Shown: positions 13,105 to 24,415, counted from the first letter of the stretch. The stretch: DNA of 64,000 bases from Talpa occidentalis (GCF_014898055.3 NW_023602073.1:86718678-86782677); one strand, 5' to 3'. Program-made: numbers and translations. Notes: generated by a model from the sequence alone, not told the origin.

Positions 13105-13938
13105 AAATTCTTTTTCTCTCATTATGCAAAAGATTTTATATTATTATCCTGACTTCAAAAGAAATATTCTGAGGACTATGAAGTCATATATTCCAGACAG
13201 CCACTAAATCCATTAAAGACACCAAAAGCAACCTAACTTGCCCCTGATTATAAGAAATAGATCAGGTACTTAGACATTTTTTTCAAGTAGGTCAATTGGG
13301 TGGTAACAGCAGGCAAGAAGAAAATAACACCAACTTCTTGTTGCCCTATTCTTTCCTCCTGGCTTCTGGATAAATGCTCTACTAGTTCGGTTTGCTCTTC
13401 ACGATAGATAAGACTGGCTACTGACAAAGTGTTAATGGCTCCTCCAGGACAAGTTCATAGGTCATCCTCAAACCCGTTTTGGGGAAAGGGGATATAGAGA
13501 GGCACCGCAGGATCTCTGTGCTAGTGTTGTAGTTAGAGTTCAGATTTTACTTGCTTCCTACTCTGTTCCTATCAGAAGCAGGCATTTGTACTATTCTGCC
13601 AAGTTCTTACATAAGAGGCAAGGGCCTTTACATAATAAAGACCCATTCACAGAACCAAGTATCTAAACCTGTTATCTTGCTTAGGATGACAAAGTTGAGT
13701 AATATGCAGAAAATAAAATATTTTCATGGGCTAGAGGACAAGTACAAAATGTCCTCTAATTCACTAAATGAGACATTACAATTCAAAACATTCCAAACTA
13801 AATCATGACTTTTGCTTCTCTTGTTTCCAAAAGAGAAGATAATCATAAACATTCTTTAAGGAATATCCTATTAGAGGTCTGACACATCCTTCTTTTCATC
13901 TCCCCAGATGAGACAATTTCATAAGAATCTAAATCTCT

Positions 13939-14213
13939 GGGCTTCCCCTGGTGGCGCAGGGGTTGAGTGCTGGGCTGCCAGCTGCCTGCAGCCTCTGCAG
14001 TGCCGGTTTGATCCCCGGCCACCACATGAGGGTGGGTCCCACATGGCGCGACAGACCTCTCCTGCCAGGCCCACTGCTCTCCTCAGCAGTGTGTTTTGTC
14101 ACTCTGCCTGTTCTGTTCCCCACTCTGGCTCTGGTGAATTCTCTCACCCTCCCGCGCTTCTGACTGTACCTAGTGCTTGAATAAATAAATAAATAAATCT
14201 TTGAAAAAAAAAA
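13939..14213 (+). mobile_element. tRNA-derived SINE, type A
   Basis: Type A copy with a long (AAAT) tail and A-tract. A 13-bp exact target duplication (AATCTAAATCTCT) lies at 13926-13938 and 14214-14226. Confidence 0.93.
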
Positions 14214-14226
14214 AATCTAAATCTCT

Positions 14227-15407
14227 AGTTTGCTACATTCTGGATAATTGCTTATATCTATTCTAAAATACTACATCATTTGCTTTTCTAGTGTATTGAA
14301 ACCAAGGTTGTAGTACAGGCTTGTATTATAAATTTAACAGTGGCCATGTAAATGCTATACATTTAGAAAAGCAAGCTTTCAGTATTATGTTTTCATGTAT
14401 ATACAACAGTAAGACAAATATACATTTTCTATAATTATTTACTAGATACACATCTTAATTCAAAAAGCCATTGATGATTATGCAAGTACTAACATCTGAC
14501 CAGTTTTGACCTGTATAAACAGTGATATCATTTGAGTACACTTAATTCCATAGTGGTTTCAAGAAGAAAGTATATAATGTAATAATAACAAATAGAAAAA
14601 TGGAAGAAATAATTGGAATTAACTAAAATTCAATTCCGACTGTTAATATACCAAGACTATATAACTTACATGGTTTTCATACCTAAATTTTAAACTCTTT
14701 TGCCTACATTTGTATTAAACTATATACTAAGGTATAACAGGAAAAAGGGAAAGTGATCTATGCAAGATCTGAAAGATAAGGAAAGACATACAAACTGAGA
14801 ATGTCAACAGTGACCATATTTTTGTTTCAAGAAAAGGTGTATTTTTTAAATGGTAAAATAATACTGTTAAACCTTGTATTTTCAAGGAAAATATCTAAAA
14901 ACATAGATTTATTTGCTAGCTTAAGGTTATTTGAAAATACTGAAATGATTGGTAGCAAGTCACCTATAATCCGAGAACTATTAAAAATTCAATTAAAAGA
15001 TGACAAAGTACTCCACATCAACCCTCTAATCCCCTTCCTCTTAAATAGCCCTTGCCACGCATATTAACTTCATCAAGTTTTTACTTAGCCTTATTGATAG
15101 GTTATTGTAAAATGTGACTTTAAGCAAAATGTTAGCTGAGATTGTTTTTTCTCAACGACATTATAATGAAACAATGAACTGCTGGACTTATAAATTTATT
15201 TTTATGAAATGAACTGGTCTATAACTCACTTTTTCTTTTTAATTAATCTTGCATGTTTTCCCAATCAGTACAAATAGGTCTACCTCACTGGTCTTAAAAA
15301 GCTGCAAAGCATTTCACTACATAGATGCTTTATAACGTATTTGATCATCTCTTTATCTTTGCAATATGCCTATTGGTTTTTATTTTATTATGCCTGTATT
15401 ATTGGTG
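14227..15407. other. Intergenic DNA, no gene seen
   Basis: AT-rich. The 88-codon frame at 14801-15067 has no recognisable motif. Confidence 0.5.
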
Positions 15408-15416
15408 AAAAATTCC

Positions 15417-15688
15417 GGCCCCTTCTCCCCTGGTGCGCAGGAGGTTGAGCACAGTGCTGTGAAGCTGTCCTCAGCCTCTGCAGCGCGGGTTCTATCCTAG
15501 CCGTCCAGAGAGATTCCAAAATGGTGCGGTAGACCTCTCCTGTCTCGCCAGTTGGTCCCCTCAGCATTGTGTTTCAGTCAGTCTGCCTGTTCTGTTCCCT
15601 GCTCTGTCTCTGGTGAATCCTCTCACCCTTCTGCACATCTGGCCTGTACCCCGGTTCTTGTACACATGAATAAATAAATCTTTAAAAA
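15417..15688 (+). mobile_element. tRNA-derived SINE, intermediate/type B
   Basis: The head has GAGGTTGAGCACAGTGCTG (partly type A-like), while the 3' half has the type B GAATCCTCTCACCC and TCTGGCCTGTACCCC. A 9-bp duplication AAAAATTCC lies at 15408-15416 and 15689-15697. Confidence 0.88.
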
Positions 15689-16384
15689 AAAAATTCCTCC
15701 TTTACTGGGGATGTGGCCAAAAGTTTGCTAAAAATTGAGGTTATCAAAGATTCATGTTGAAACACATAACTTTAGAAAATAGGTTACATTTGTATTAGAC
15801 TATATACTAAGGTATAAAAGAATCAAAGAAAAAAAAACAGTAAAATACACACACATATACACACAGAGAGAGAAATAGAAAGGAATATTCTGTTTTTATT
15901 TTTAAGACAATATTAAGAATGGATGAGGAAGTTATAAAATGAGACTTTAACCTGGTAAGGCAAAGGTGTTTTAAGTCCAAAATTGAGGGCTTTTGAAGAT
16001 TTAAGTTTGTTGTTTTGAAGATTTAAATGTGTTGACCTGTGGAAGAGATGAAGCAGGCCAAGTTGCAAAGCAAAGTTAATGAAACATGCAAAATCCTAAT
16101 CAGCTTAGTTGGGAGTCAGCATTACAGAACAGCACTTTCGGAAAAGTATGTTGCAAGCCATTGCTACATTTCTCTTGTTATTAACTGGAGACAAGAACTG
16201 AGAACTAAGTAGCCACAAAGAAAGCCACTGGCTAACTCCAGAAAAACAAGGCAGATACAAAAATGATGATTGAGGAAAGTACATTTCTTTACTACTTTCA
16301 TGCATTATTTCATCTTTTAAGCACTGCTCCCAGGCCTACTGATTGTAATCTACTGTTGGGATCACATGATAATGTTATTAAGAG

Positions 16385-16535
16385 AGAATGGACTTTGGTG
16401 TCTAGATGGACCTCGGCTCAAATCTCAACTCTACCACTTTTTTAGCTGAGTCACCTTAGTAAAGTTATTTAACATTTAGAGTTTCAATTTCTACTTATAA
16501 AATAAAAATAATAGTATTTGTTCAGTAAATGTTGG
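16385..16535 (+). mobile_element. MIR fragment
   Basis: The MIR core is recognisable: GGCTCAAATCTCAACTCTACC, then GAGTCACCTTAGTAAAGTTA, then TTTCAATTTCTACTTATAAAAT. Old and diverged. Confidence 0.7.
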
Positions 16536-16609
16536 GTAGGAGATCTTGATAACATACCTAGCAAATTGTATTAGAAGCACTTGTCTTTGCAATTGCAATT
16601 ACATTACTC

Positions 16610-16765
16610 CAAGCACTGGTTTTCAAATTGTGGTTCTCAGATGGGCAACTTCAACATCAAATTTGAGTTCATTAGAAAAGCAAATTCAGATGGTTTGGGT
16701 TGTGGCCCAGGGTACATTTTAATTCTTATACATGTTGAAGTCTGAGAACCACTGCCTCCAGAGCC
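16610..16765. mobile_element. MER5A-like hAT MITE fragment
   Basis: Starts CACTGGTTTTCAAATTGTGG and ends AGTCTGAGAACCACTG, the inverted-terminal look of MER5A. Diverged. Confidence 0.7.
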
Positions 16766-17087
16766 TGGCTAGACATGTTCACATGATCATTTCCATTAAT
16801 GAGAATAAAAGGATCCAGCAGTCATGTGCAGAGCCAATTTATCCATTAAGTATAGGACCCATAGTGCTGGCGGTTCAAGATATTTTTAAAGGCTCATGAA
16901 AAATACTTTAAATATTATTTCTTTTAAAATCAGAAGAAAATTAAGATCACATAATAAATACGGAATAATGACTTTAACCTGGATTTTATCTTTATACCAA
17001 AGCACTTGTAAAATTAACTAGCTTACAAACTAAAAATATAATTCCATATCCAGCAATCTGAATTTGGCTTTTAAAAATGCTTAATAT

Positions 17088-17350
17088 GGATCCTCCCTGG
17101 TGGTGCAAGGGGTTAAGACACAACCTATGAAACTATCAGCAACCACTGCAGCACCAGTTTGATCCCCAGCCAGGGAAAAGACCCACATGGCGCAGCAGAC
17201 CTCTCCCGACTTGTTCGCTGCTCCCCTCAGCAGTGTATTTCAGTCAATCTGCCTGTTCTGTTCCCCACTCTTTCTCTGGTGAATCCTCTCATCCTCCACA
17301 GCGCTGACCTGTACCCTAGTTTTTGCATGCATAAATAAATAAATCTTAAA
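17088..17350 (+). mobile_element. tRNA-derived SINE, type B
   Basis: Type B copy (GGTGCAAGGGGTTAAGACAC). The flanks AAAAATGCTTAATAT and AAAAATGCTCAGTAT form a diverged duplication, so it is older than the type A copies. Confidence 0.88.
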
Positions 17351-17359
17351 AAAATGCTC

Positions 17360-18548
17360 AGTATATTTCTTGTGGAAGAAGCAGGCATAGAGCCTAGGAA
17401 AGTCTTAATTCTGTCTGGTCATACAAAAATTTAACTTTTAATTTATAAATATTATTAATGAAGGAACTGGCCATTATAAAGAATGTGTGTTATTCTGAGG
17501 ATATATTCACTTTCAAATTTAAAATGTTCATTTGAACTTAATCAAAAGTTTAAAAAAAGTAAGCATCAATGTTTTAGGTACTAAACAGTCTGCTAAAATA
17601 GGAGGGAAATCTGTGATACTGAAAAGGGAAAGTATTCAATAAAAGAACTGGAAAGAAAAAAGCAACAGGAAACATGACAGGATTAAACAAGAGCAAAAAT
17701 AAGATAACCAACAAGTTGAAAGTGAAGTAGAATATTATGATGTAGATATTATATTAAAACAGAAACATATATATTAACAAGAAACAGTCTCCTATAATAC
17801 TCATTGTTCATCTCATCTGACACCAATTATTTAGGCCTTCAAAAACCATCAACCAGACATAATTTGCAGAACCTTCTTATGTCTTTGGAATTTGCCATTA
17901 ATAATGGACTAACTAATGCTGCCTTCTAAGTGTAGTGTTTAAAAGACCAAGATTGATAATTGTGCTTTCAAGAAACAAGAATTAAAATTACTTAAATTTA
18001 ATATTTTAATATTAATAACATTAACATTATTTTATTAATAACGATTACATTCTACCAGCAAAGAACATGAGTCGGTCTAATATAAGTCATTTTAAAGTTG
18101 GCTAAAATAAACAACAGTTCTGATACAAAATAAGAATTTATAGTACCCTACAGTGAGAAAGCTTGTTATTGTCTGTTATGAACCCAAATCTTTCTTTCAG
18201 GCCTTTCTTTCTTCCAGGCCTCCTTAAATAACTAACGTTTCCAGATTGCAATATTCACCAAAATCAAACCTTAGGTTCACACTTGGATTACTAATTCATT
18301 TTAGGATTTCTGCCATATTATGGAAAACATATTTTCTTGACCTCTGAGAAGACTGTATGAGATGGTTTCTAAGGAGTTTAGGTTCTTGAATTCTATGATT
18401 CTGACTTTTCCTTGGAAAATGTTATTTCAGATATGTTGTTGTCATTTCTTTATTCATGAAACAAATATTTGAACGTGTTTTACTCTTCATCTGAGGGGCA
18501 TTTTTTTTGTGTAAATAGCCTTGCACCAGCAGGTTAATACATATTTGT
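17360..18548. other. Intergenic DNA, no gene seen
   Basis: AT-rich sequence without a recognised repeat or exon. Confidence 0.5.
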
Positions 18549-18680
18549 TTCTGCTCCCTGCTCTGGCTCCGGTGAATTCTCTCACCCTCCCGCGCTTCTG
18601 ACTGTACCCAGTGCTTGTATAAATAAATAAATATATCTTAAAAAAAAAAAAACTACTTCTTCCATATCTCTTGATTCTAT
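18549..18680 (+). repeat. Inverted-repeat arm 1: SINE tail plus 29 bp of non-SINE flank
   Basis: The reverse complement of 19004-19137 is reproduced here base for base except for the A-run (13 versus 15). It contains the 3' part of a type A SINE from TTCTGCTCC onward, the A-run, and then ACTACTTCTTCC and ATATCTCTTGATTCTAT. That last part is not SINE; it belongs to the older sequence flanking the SINE at 19032. There is no tail or target duplication here, so this arm looks like the derived copy. Confidence 0.93.
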
Positions 18681-19003
18681 TTCACATGAAATAGTTGGAG
18701 TTTAATGAAGGTAAAAATGCTGCAAGAGGCTATGAAGTAGGTAGGTAGGGCCCAGCAGCAATTCAGTACTTAAGGTTTTATCTTAAGAGCAATGGCAAAC
18801 CTTTGAATGGTTTTAAACAAGGTTTAAAATCTACTCTGATTTGTATTTTAAAAAAAAAGATTGTGGCTTTTGTGTGAGAAATGGATTAGAAGATGGGTAA
18901 ACAGAACAAGGAATCACTTGTTTGATGCTATTATTACAGCAGTTGGCTGCAAGGTAGAATGGCTAAGGCAGAGTGAGGGGAGTTGGAATTGGAAAAAATA
19001 TGG

Positions 19004-19137
19004 ATAGAATCAAGAGATATGGAAGAAGTAGTTTTTTTTTTTTTTTAAGATATATTTATTTATTTATACAAGCACTGGGTACAGTCAGAAGCGCGGGAGG
19101 GTGAGAGAATTCACCGGAGCCAGAGCAGGGAGCAGAA
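19004..19137 (-). repeat. Inverted-repeat arm 2 (probable source)
   Basis: This is the partner of 18549-18680, separated by 323 bp. Its flank portion (19004-19031) is continuous with the older repeat around it, and its SINE portion is part of a full-length SINE. It is therefore most likely the original. Confidence 0.93.
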
Positions 19138-19302
19138 CAGGCAGACGGACCGAAGTACACTGCTGAGGGGAGCAGTGGGCAGCAGGAGAGGTCTGCGCTC
19201 CATGTGGGACCCTCACCAGTGGCCGGGGATCGAACCGGCGCTACAGAGGCTGCGGGCAGCTTCGCAACCCAGCGCTCAACCGCTGCGCCCCCGGGGAGGC
19301 CC
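19032..19302 (-). mobile_element. tRNA-derived SINE, type A
   Basis: Full-length minus-strand copy with intact CpG sites (GGCGCAGCGGTTGAGCGCTGG on the minus strand) and a 15-nt A-tract. The target duplication AAGAAGTAG lies at 19023-19031 and 19303-19311. Confidence 0.92.
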
Positions 19303-19311
19303 AAGAAGTAG

Positions 19312-19578
19312 TTTTTTTTTAAAGATTTAGTTTATGCATACAAGAACTAGGGTGTAGGTCAGGGGTACAGGGGGTGAGATGATCTACCAGAGAAAGAGTG
19401 GGGAGTAAAACAGGGAGATTCACTGAAATACACTGCTGAGGGGAGCAGCAGGTGAGACAGGAGAGGTCTGCTGAGCCATGTGGGTTAGCTCCTTGGCTGG
19501 GGATCCAACTCCTGCTGCAGAGGCTGGCGACAGCCTCATAGCACTGAGACTCTAATTCCTGCACCACCAGGCAGGCCC
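19312..19578 (-). mobile_element. tRNA-derived SINE, type B, same target site as its neighbour
   Basis: Minus-strand type B copy. AAGAAGTAG is repeated on both sides (19303-19311 and 19579-19587). The same 9-mer therefore appears three times around the two SINEs. Confidence 0.9.
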
Positions 19579-19699
19579 AAGAAGTAGATCTTATGTAAGA
19601 ATAAAGTCAAGAATGATTTCCAGGTTTCTGGCTTGTGAAGCTGGTGGGTGACAGCTGGGTGGATGACACTGTTTACTAAGTGAAGAGAGAAGTAATTTT

Positions 19700-21000
19700 G
19701 GGGAGGGTCTCATGCTCTTGGATGCTTCCAAAGGATCCTGCAGATTATTTTAGTCCTGCTTTCCTCTGAATTCTGATTTAGTGGGCTGATTGTGTAGTCT
19801 TGAGGACACTGGTCCTTTGATTGTCACCAGTGATTATTAGGTCTTATAGGATTCAGAATAAAGAAAACTGAGGGAATGCTTAATAATATGGGGACTCCTG
19901 AAAAAGTGTCTTTGAACCAATTTAAAGAGGCTACAAGTTAAATGGTAAATTGCCTGCAAAGCTCTCAAATGCAGGGTGTGGTGAAAACATACTAAGGGTT
20001 TTTAACAGAAGGATCAGTGCTTTCTGCTGCAAAAAAAACAAAGTCTACTCGTTTGAGGAGAACAGGGATCTAGAGAAGGCATTAGCATATAGAACTTATA
20101 GGGTGTGAGGGGACAGAGTTAAAGAGGAGGGACCTCTGCCTCTATTTTAACAGTAGGAAATAAAAAACAGTGTGTAAGTACAGATGCAGGTTGTTTTGAT
20201 AAACGAAGGAATGTTCTTATGGTTTACATTTCTCTTTGAGGTAGAAAATAAGGAATTGTGATGGGAAAGAATTGGAGATGTTTGATACCGTTGTGGACAT
20301 TTGGGAGAGCAGGTTGTTCTGAAAATCTGCTAAGACTGGTAATACTTTCCTGTGAGGTGGCAGTTAAGATACTGATATTTAGTGGAACTAATGTCTGTTG
20401 GGTGACTTTCTTCAGTAATGCTCACGCTTTTATGTTCCTAAAGAGAAGGTGGGCATTAGAGTTTACTCAGGGTGAGGGTTTAGGAGAGGAAAGCAGGGGA
20501 ATGGCAGAGAGGTAAAGGAATTGAGCGTATAATTTAAAAAAGAATAAATAATGTATCATGAAATACAAAGTAGGTAGAAAGAAAATAAAGATAAGAGAGA
20601 AAATGGAAGACACAAAGGATTTAGGGATCATAATGAGATTGAAAATAGCCATAGTAGTTGTGATAGGAGATAGGATGTTGCAGTAACTGAGTATGGAATA
20701 GAAGTAAGTAGGTCCAGGGTTAGATGGGAATGGATGGCCAGAGAAAGTGAGTAAAAAGATAATGGAAAAAAATGGCTAGGTTTAGAATTTTGGGTGGCAG
20801 GAACCTATTTTTTTCTTTGTTCCTACTTTTCTTTAATGGAATAATTAGAAAAAATAAAGTAGCTTATTATACTGGCTGTAATTAGCTATTTATTCAAACT
20901 TAAAGTAGTCCAAATTTTTCTTCATTTATTTAATGCCAGAATTATATTTTGTGTAAAATGACAATAAGTCAGCTGACATCTGACTAGCATTTGCTTAAGC
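19700..21000. other. Intergenic DNA, no gene seen
   Basis: Moderately purine-rich sequence, possibly with old repeat pieces related to 18700-19690. No exon is seen; the 85-codon frame at 20258-20515 is not recognisable. Confidence 0.5.
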
Positions 21001-21021
21001 TGATAACAATAAAAACATGCC

Positions 21022-21290
21022 GGGCCTTCCTGGTGCCACAGGAGTTAAAGACAGTGCTATCAAGCTATCACCAGCCACTGCAGCATGAGTTTGATCTCCT
21101 GCCAGGGAGCTAACGCACATGGCAGAGACCTCTTCTGTCTCACCCACTGCTCCCCTCAGCCTTGTATTTCGGTAGATTTGCTTGTTCTGCTCCCCACTCT
21201 CTCTGGTGAACCCTCTCCCCTGCCCCCCACTCATGCCACCTCTGGCGTGCACCCCAGGATCTTGTACGCATAAATAAATAAATATTTTTA
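21022..21290 (+). mobile_element. tRNA-derived SINE, type B
   Basis: Type B copy starting GGGCCTTCCTGGTGCCAC, diverged, with tail ACGCATAAATAAATAAATA. Flanking duplications are not clear. Confidence 0.85.
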
Positions 21291-21694
21291 AATGCTATAT
21301 TTTTAATAAAAACTGAATATATAACTCAGAGAACTGGTTTTGTAATTAGTCCTATTGCTAATATTCAAAGGTATTCTCTGTAACATTCCTCAGCTTCAAA
21401 AATATTTGTACAAAGAAGAAAGGTTACCAATTGAACATATGTACTAAGGACAGCTAAATTTCAGGGCTATTTCCTAAGCCTGAGATTTTCTATGCCCTGA
21501 ATCCTGAATAAAGGGACACATGATACTACCAATTCTTAGGTGATAATATTCATAAGGAAGAACAGTGATTTCTGAAAATATCTTAAATCTTATACTTGAA
21601 TAGGGAAAATGACCATTTCACTAGTAATTGCAGACTCATATGGTAAGAGTAATTGAACTGGAAAGGAATTGACTGCTTTATCCGAGAGGTTTCC

Positions 21695-21872
21695 TTAGTG
21701 TAGTCCGCTGATCAGTAGCAACTGCATGAACTGGGAATTTGTTAAAAATACAAATTCTTAAGTCCACTTCAGACCCACTGAATGGGAAACTCTCCCCTGG
21801 TGTGAGAACAATCCATTTTAATAAGCCTTTCCTGGGTATTCTGATGAACACTTAAGTTTGAGAACCATTGGT
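21695..21872. mobile_element. MER5-like hAT MITE fragment
   Basis: Contains GAACTGGGAATTTGTTAAAA, then ACAAATTCTTAAGTCC, and ends AAGTTTGAGAACCATTGG. This is the MER5A/5B pattern of CTGGGAACTTGTTAGAAATG through GAGAACCACTG. Confidence 0.7.
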
Positions 21873-21945
21873 TTAATTTATACTTTTTAAGTTGGGATCC
21901 CAAGAGATTAGCTGAAATTAATAAGATTTAAAATAAAACAATGGA

Positions 21946-22187
21946 GGGCCTCCCTGATGGTGCAGTGGTTGAGGGCTGGGCTGAGAAGCTGCCCGCAGCC
22001 TCTGCAGCGCTGGTTCAATCCCCGGCTGCTGGGCGAGGATCCCACATGGCGCACAGACCTCTCCTGCCACCAGTTGCTCCCCTCAGCAGTGTACTTCATC
22101 AGTCTGCCTGCTCTGCTCTCCCCTCTGGCTCTGGTGAATTCTCTCACCCTCCCGTGCTTGTGCTTCTGACTGTACCCAGCGCTTGTA

Positions 22188-22222
<35 letters not shown>

Positions 22223-22236
22223 ATCTTTAAATAAAT
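21946..22236 (+). mobile_element. tRNA-derived SINE, type A, with expanded (AAAT) tail
   Basis: Type A copy flanked by an exact 15-bp duplication (AAATAAAACAATGGA) at 21931-21945 and 22237-22251. The AATAAATAAAT tail has grown to more than eight units (about 22186-22240), interrupted by the TCTTT terminator. Confidence 0.92.
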
Positions 22237-22329
22237 AAATAAAACAATGGATTTTGTGTGAAAGAGGGTAATTCAAATTGCATAAAAGTTATTTTTTATA
22301 CAACTCCACCTTGTTTCCCATTCCATGTG

Positions 22330-22560
22330 TATTAGCTTCCCATGGTTGCTATAACAAATAACTATTAACTTAACAATTTAACAAAAATGTGTATCTTACA
22401 GTTCTGTAAGGTCAGAGGTCCAACATCTATCTCATTGGGCTAAAATCAAGGAGTCATAGATGTCCCCTTTGGAGGTTCTAGCGGAGAATCAGTTTTGTTC
22501 ATATTCTTTGCCTTCTGGCATCTTCTTCTACTTTCAAAGTCAGCATGTACGTACTTTAAA
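22330..22560 (+). mobile_element. Old interspersed repeat fragment, family uncertain
   Basis: Begins GTATTAGCTTCCCATGGTTG then CTATAACAAATAACTA, and has TCTTACAGTTCTGTAAGG. This is a widespread mammalian repeat. Another piece of the same kind is near 63370-63480. Confidence 0.55.
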
Positions 22561-23627
22561 ATTAGAGAATTATTTTTTAAAATTACATTTTGGAGTCATT
22601 ACAAATGTGCCCAGTTGCCCACATCTGCCTATCATCTACACACTTCAATATTATACTGTCATTGGCACAGACTCTATGTCATAGAGCATCACAACTGGAT
22701 CATGCAATATCCTCAAGCAACAACAACAAAAAATTATATTCATTACATTAGTCACTAAATCAGGAAAGAATATCCGTTCATTTTAGGTAAAGATTTTAAA
22801 TGCAGTTTAACAAAAAGCTTTTCTGCTTATGTCTTGGTTAAACAGAACAGTTCATTACCCGGATTGCACTTAGTCAGCTTTTCTGCATTTTAATTCTTGT
22901 TAAATTTTCATTGCTCTATGTTCCTAGATTTTTCTTTCTTAAAGACAACACAGCTAAAGAGCAGAGTTTCCCTTATACATGACAGGGCTATGTGTAACTC
23001 CTTTCCTTTTCCGTATTTTCCAGATTTTCATCACTGAACATGTCTTACTTTTATAATTTAAAAAGTGAAAGAAAATAGGAAAAGAAAAACAGCCATGCTA
23101 TCATGACAAACAACAGTAAGACCTGACCTAAACGGTAGGGTGTGGTTTGGGACGTCTTCGGTACAGAAATAACAGGACCTTTTTTTTTGATTGTCATCCA
23201 AAGTGTACTGCAGAAGCTTCCCTGATAAATTATTTCGAAAACTTTAAATGAAAATGAATGAACGCCACGAGCCCCTGCTCCAACATGATTGCACTACCTC
23301 ACGCTACCTTGTCTCGTCAGCTGGCTAGGGTCTAAACTCCGGGCCTTCGCAAAGAGATCCACTTTGTACATTTCTCGGGCAACTGTGGGGCCGCACAACC
23401 CCAATTCATCACCGGTCAGCTTAGAGGCCACCGCACGCCGGGTCCTCCATGGGGCCGTCGGTGGTCGGGATTTTGGACGAAACGTGTCCAGGCCGAGCTG
23501 GCGCCACAAAGGGCCGGGGCTACCGACAGCCGGGGCGGCCGGCGCCACAAGGCGGTGTTCCGTGCGGGGCGTCAGCCCCCTCGGCTCGCGAGCCGGCCGG
23601 GCCCCTGAGGGGGAGCTGCGCTGGGGG

Positions 23628-23858
23628 CGGCGGCGGCGGCGGCGGGGCGGGGGCGGGAGTCGGGCGGCAGCTCCAGCGCCCGTGGGGGAGGAGCGGCGGC
23701 GGCGGCGGCTGGAGCTGCTGTGGCGACGGACGCGAGGCGGTGGCAGCCGAGACCCACCCCTGTCCACATGGACAGTCGCAAAGGCCTTCTCTGATGCATT
23801 CACGCCTGGGCGGGGTGGGCGGACGGCCGTAGCGGCGGCGGCGGCGGCGGCTGCAGAA
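23628..23858 (+). repeat. CGG/GGC trinucleotide tracts in the CpG island
   Basis: Three short runs of about five to six CGG units occur near 23628, 23693 and 23833, separated by non-repeat GC-rich sequence. They are probably upstream of or within the 5'UTR. None is long. Confidence 0.7.
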
Positions 23859-24328
23859 GGAGCGAAGGGCTTGAGGCGCCTGACGGTCGCGGAGACCTCG
23901 CCGCCCCGGCGCGGCCATTTTACGGCCTGGGACGAGGGGAGGCGTGTTAGTGTGCTCGCCCTTCAGCCTCTCCGCCTGGGGCTCGCGGCTGGGGGAAGCT
24001 TTTCAGGCGGCCTGGGTGGGCGGTGGATGGGGAGTCGTGGGCCAAGAGGCACCGGGCCCGGGAAGCGCCGTCGCCGTCGTCGCCGCTCGCGTTCCCCCGG
24101 AGGGGCCTGAGGAGAAGCCCAGGCCGCGGGCCTCGCCGCCCGCCCGCCCGCTCCCCCGCCCGCCGGCTGCCGAGAGGCCCCGGAGCGCCCGGCCTGCTTT
24201 TGTGGAGGCCTGTCTGGACGTGGGGACGCCGCCTGCCTGACGGCTGAGCCCTCGGCCCGCAACCCTGAGGCGGCTACCCTCCTGCGGTGCGGCCCCTCTT
24301 CCCGGCGAGCGCGGCGGCGGTGTGGGCC

Positions 24329-24337
24329 ATGGATTAA
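24329..24337 (+). promoter_or_regulatory. Two-codon upstream ORF (Met-Asp-stop)
   Basis: ATG GAT TAA lies 26 nt before the SENP6 start, in a strong Kozak setting (GGCCATGG). If the transcript begins upstream of 24329 this minimal uORF would be translated first and could dampen SENP6 translation. If the TISU leader is very short it is not in the mRNA. Confidence 0.5.
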
Positions 24338-24359
24338 GAAGGAGGCGGCGTGGGAGGAG

Positions 24360-24371
24360 GAAGATGGCGGC
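24360..24371 (+). promoter_or_regulatory. SENP6: TISU / YY1-type element over the SENP6 start codon
   Basis: The bases GAAGATGGCGGC fit the TISU consensus SAASATGGCGGC exactly, with the ATG being the SENP6 start. This element is known to bind YY1 in DNA and to direct initiation on very short 5'UTRs. A short leader is therefore inferred. Confidence 0.75.
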
Positions 24372-24415
24372 CGGCAAGAGCGGCGGCAGCGCAGGGGAGA
24401 TTACTTTCCTGGAAG
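24364..24415 (+). CDS. SENP6: SENP6 coding exon 1
   Basis: The ATG at 24364 opens [17 protein letters not shown], and the exon ends with one base of the next codon (GAA G) before donor GTATAT at 24416. The start is chosen because the peptide matches the SENP6 N-terminus and lies in a TISU/YY1-type context. It sits within the CpG island, and the 5'UTR boundary upstream cannot be fixed from sequence alone. Confidence 0.95.

Larger units (their letters stand above)
18700..19690 (+). mobile_element. Ancient interspersed repeat, split by two SINEs
   Basis: Text such as GAGCAATGGCAAACCTTTGAA, then AGAATCAAGAGATATGGA, and after the SINEs GATTTCCAGGTTTCTGGCTTG and GGTGGATGACACTG, belongs to a common old mammalian repeat whose name I cannot give with certainty. 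A similar piece is at 27250-27800. The SINEs at 19032 and 19312 sit inside it. Confidence 0.5.

Noticed and set aside
1..23300. FILIP1 (neighbour of SENP6 in human) exons on the minus strand
   Set aside because: No recognisable coding or spliced exon found; in human the genes are tens of kilobases apart.
23289..24110. 273-codon open frame across the CpG island, and several long antisense frames there
   Set aside because: Arg/Gly/Ala/Pro-rich low-complexity translations come from GC-rich DNA lacking stops. No domain, no splice logic, and overlapping frames on both strands are open.
24322..24363. In-frame N-terminal extension of SENP6 starting at a GTG
   Set aside because: There is no ATG in frame upstream; the extension is Arg-rich leader sequence and is not part of SENP6 as known.
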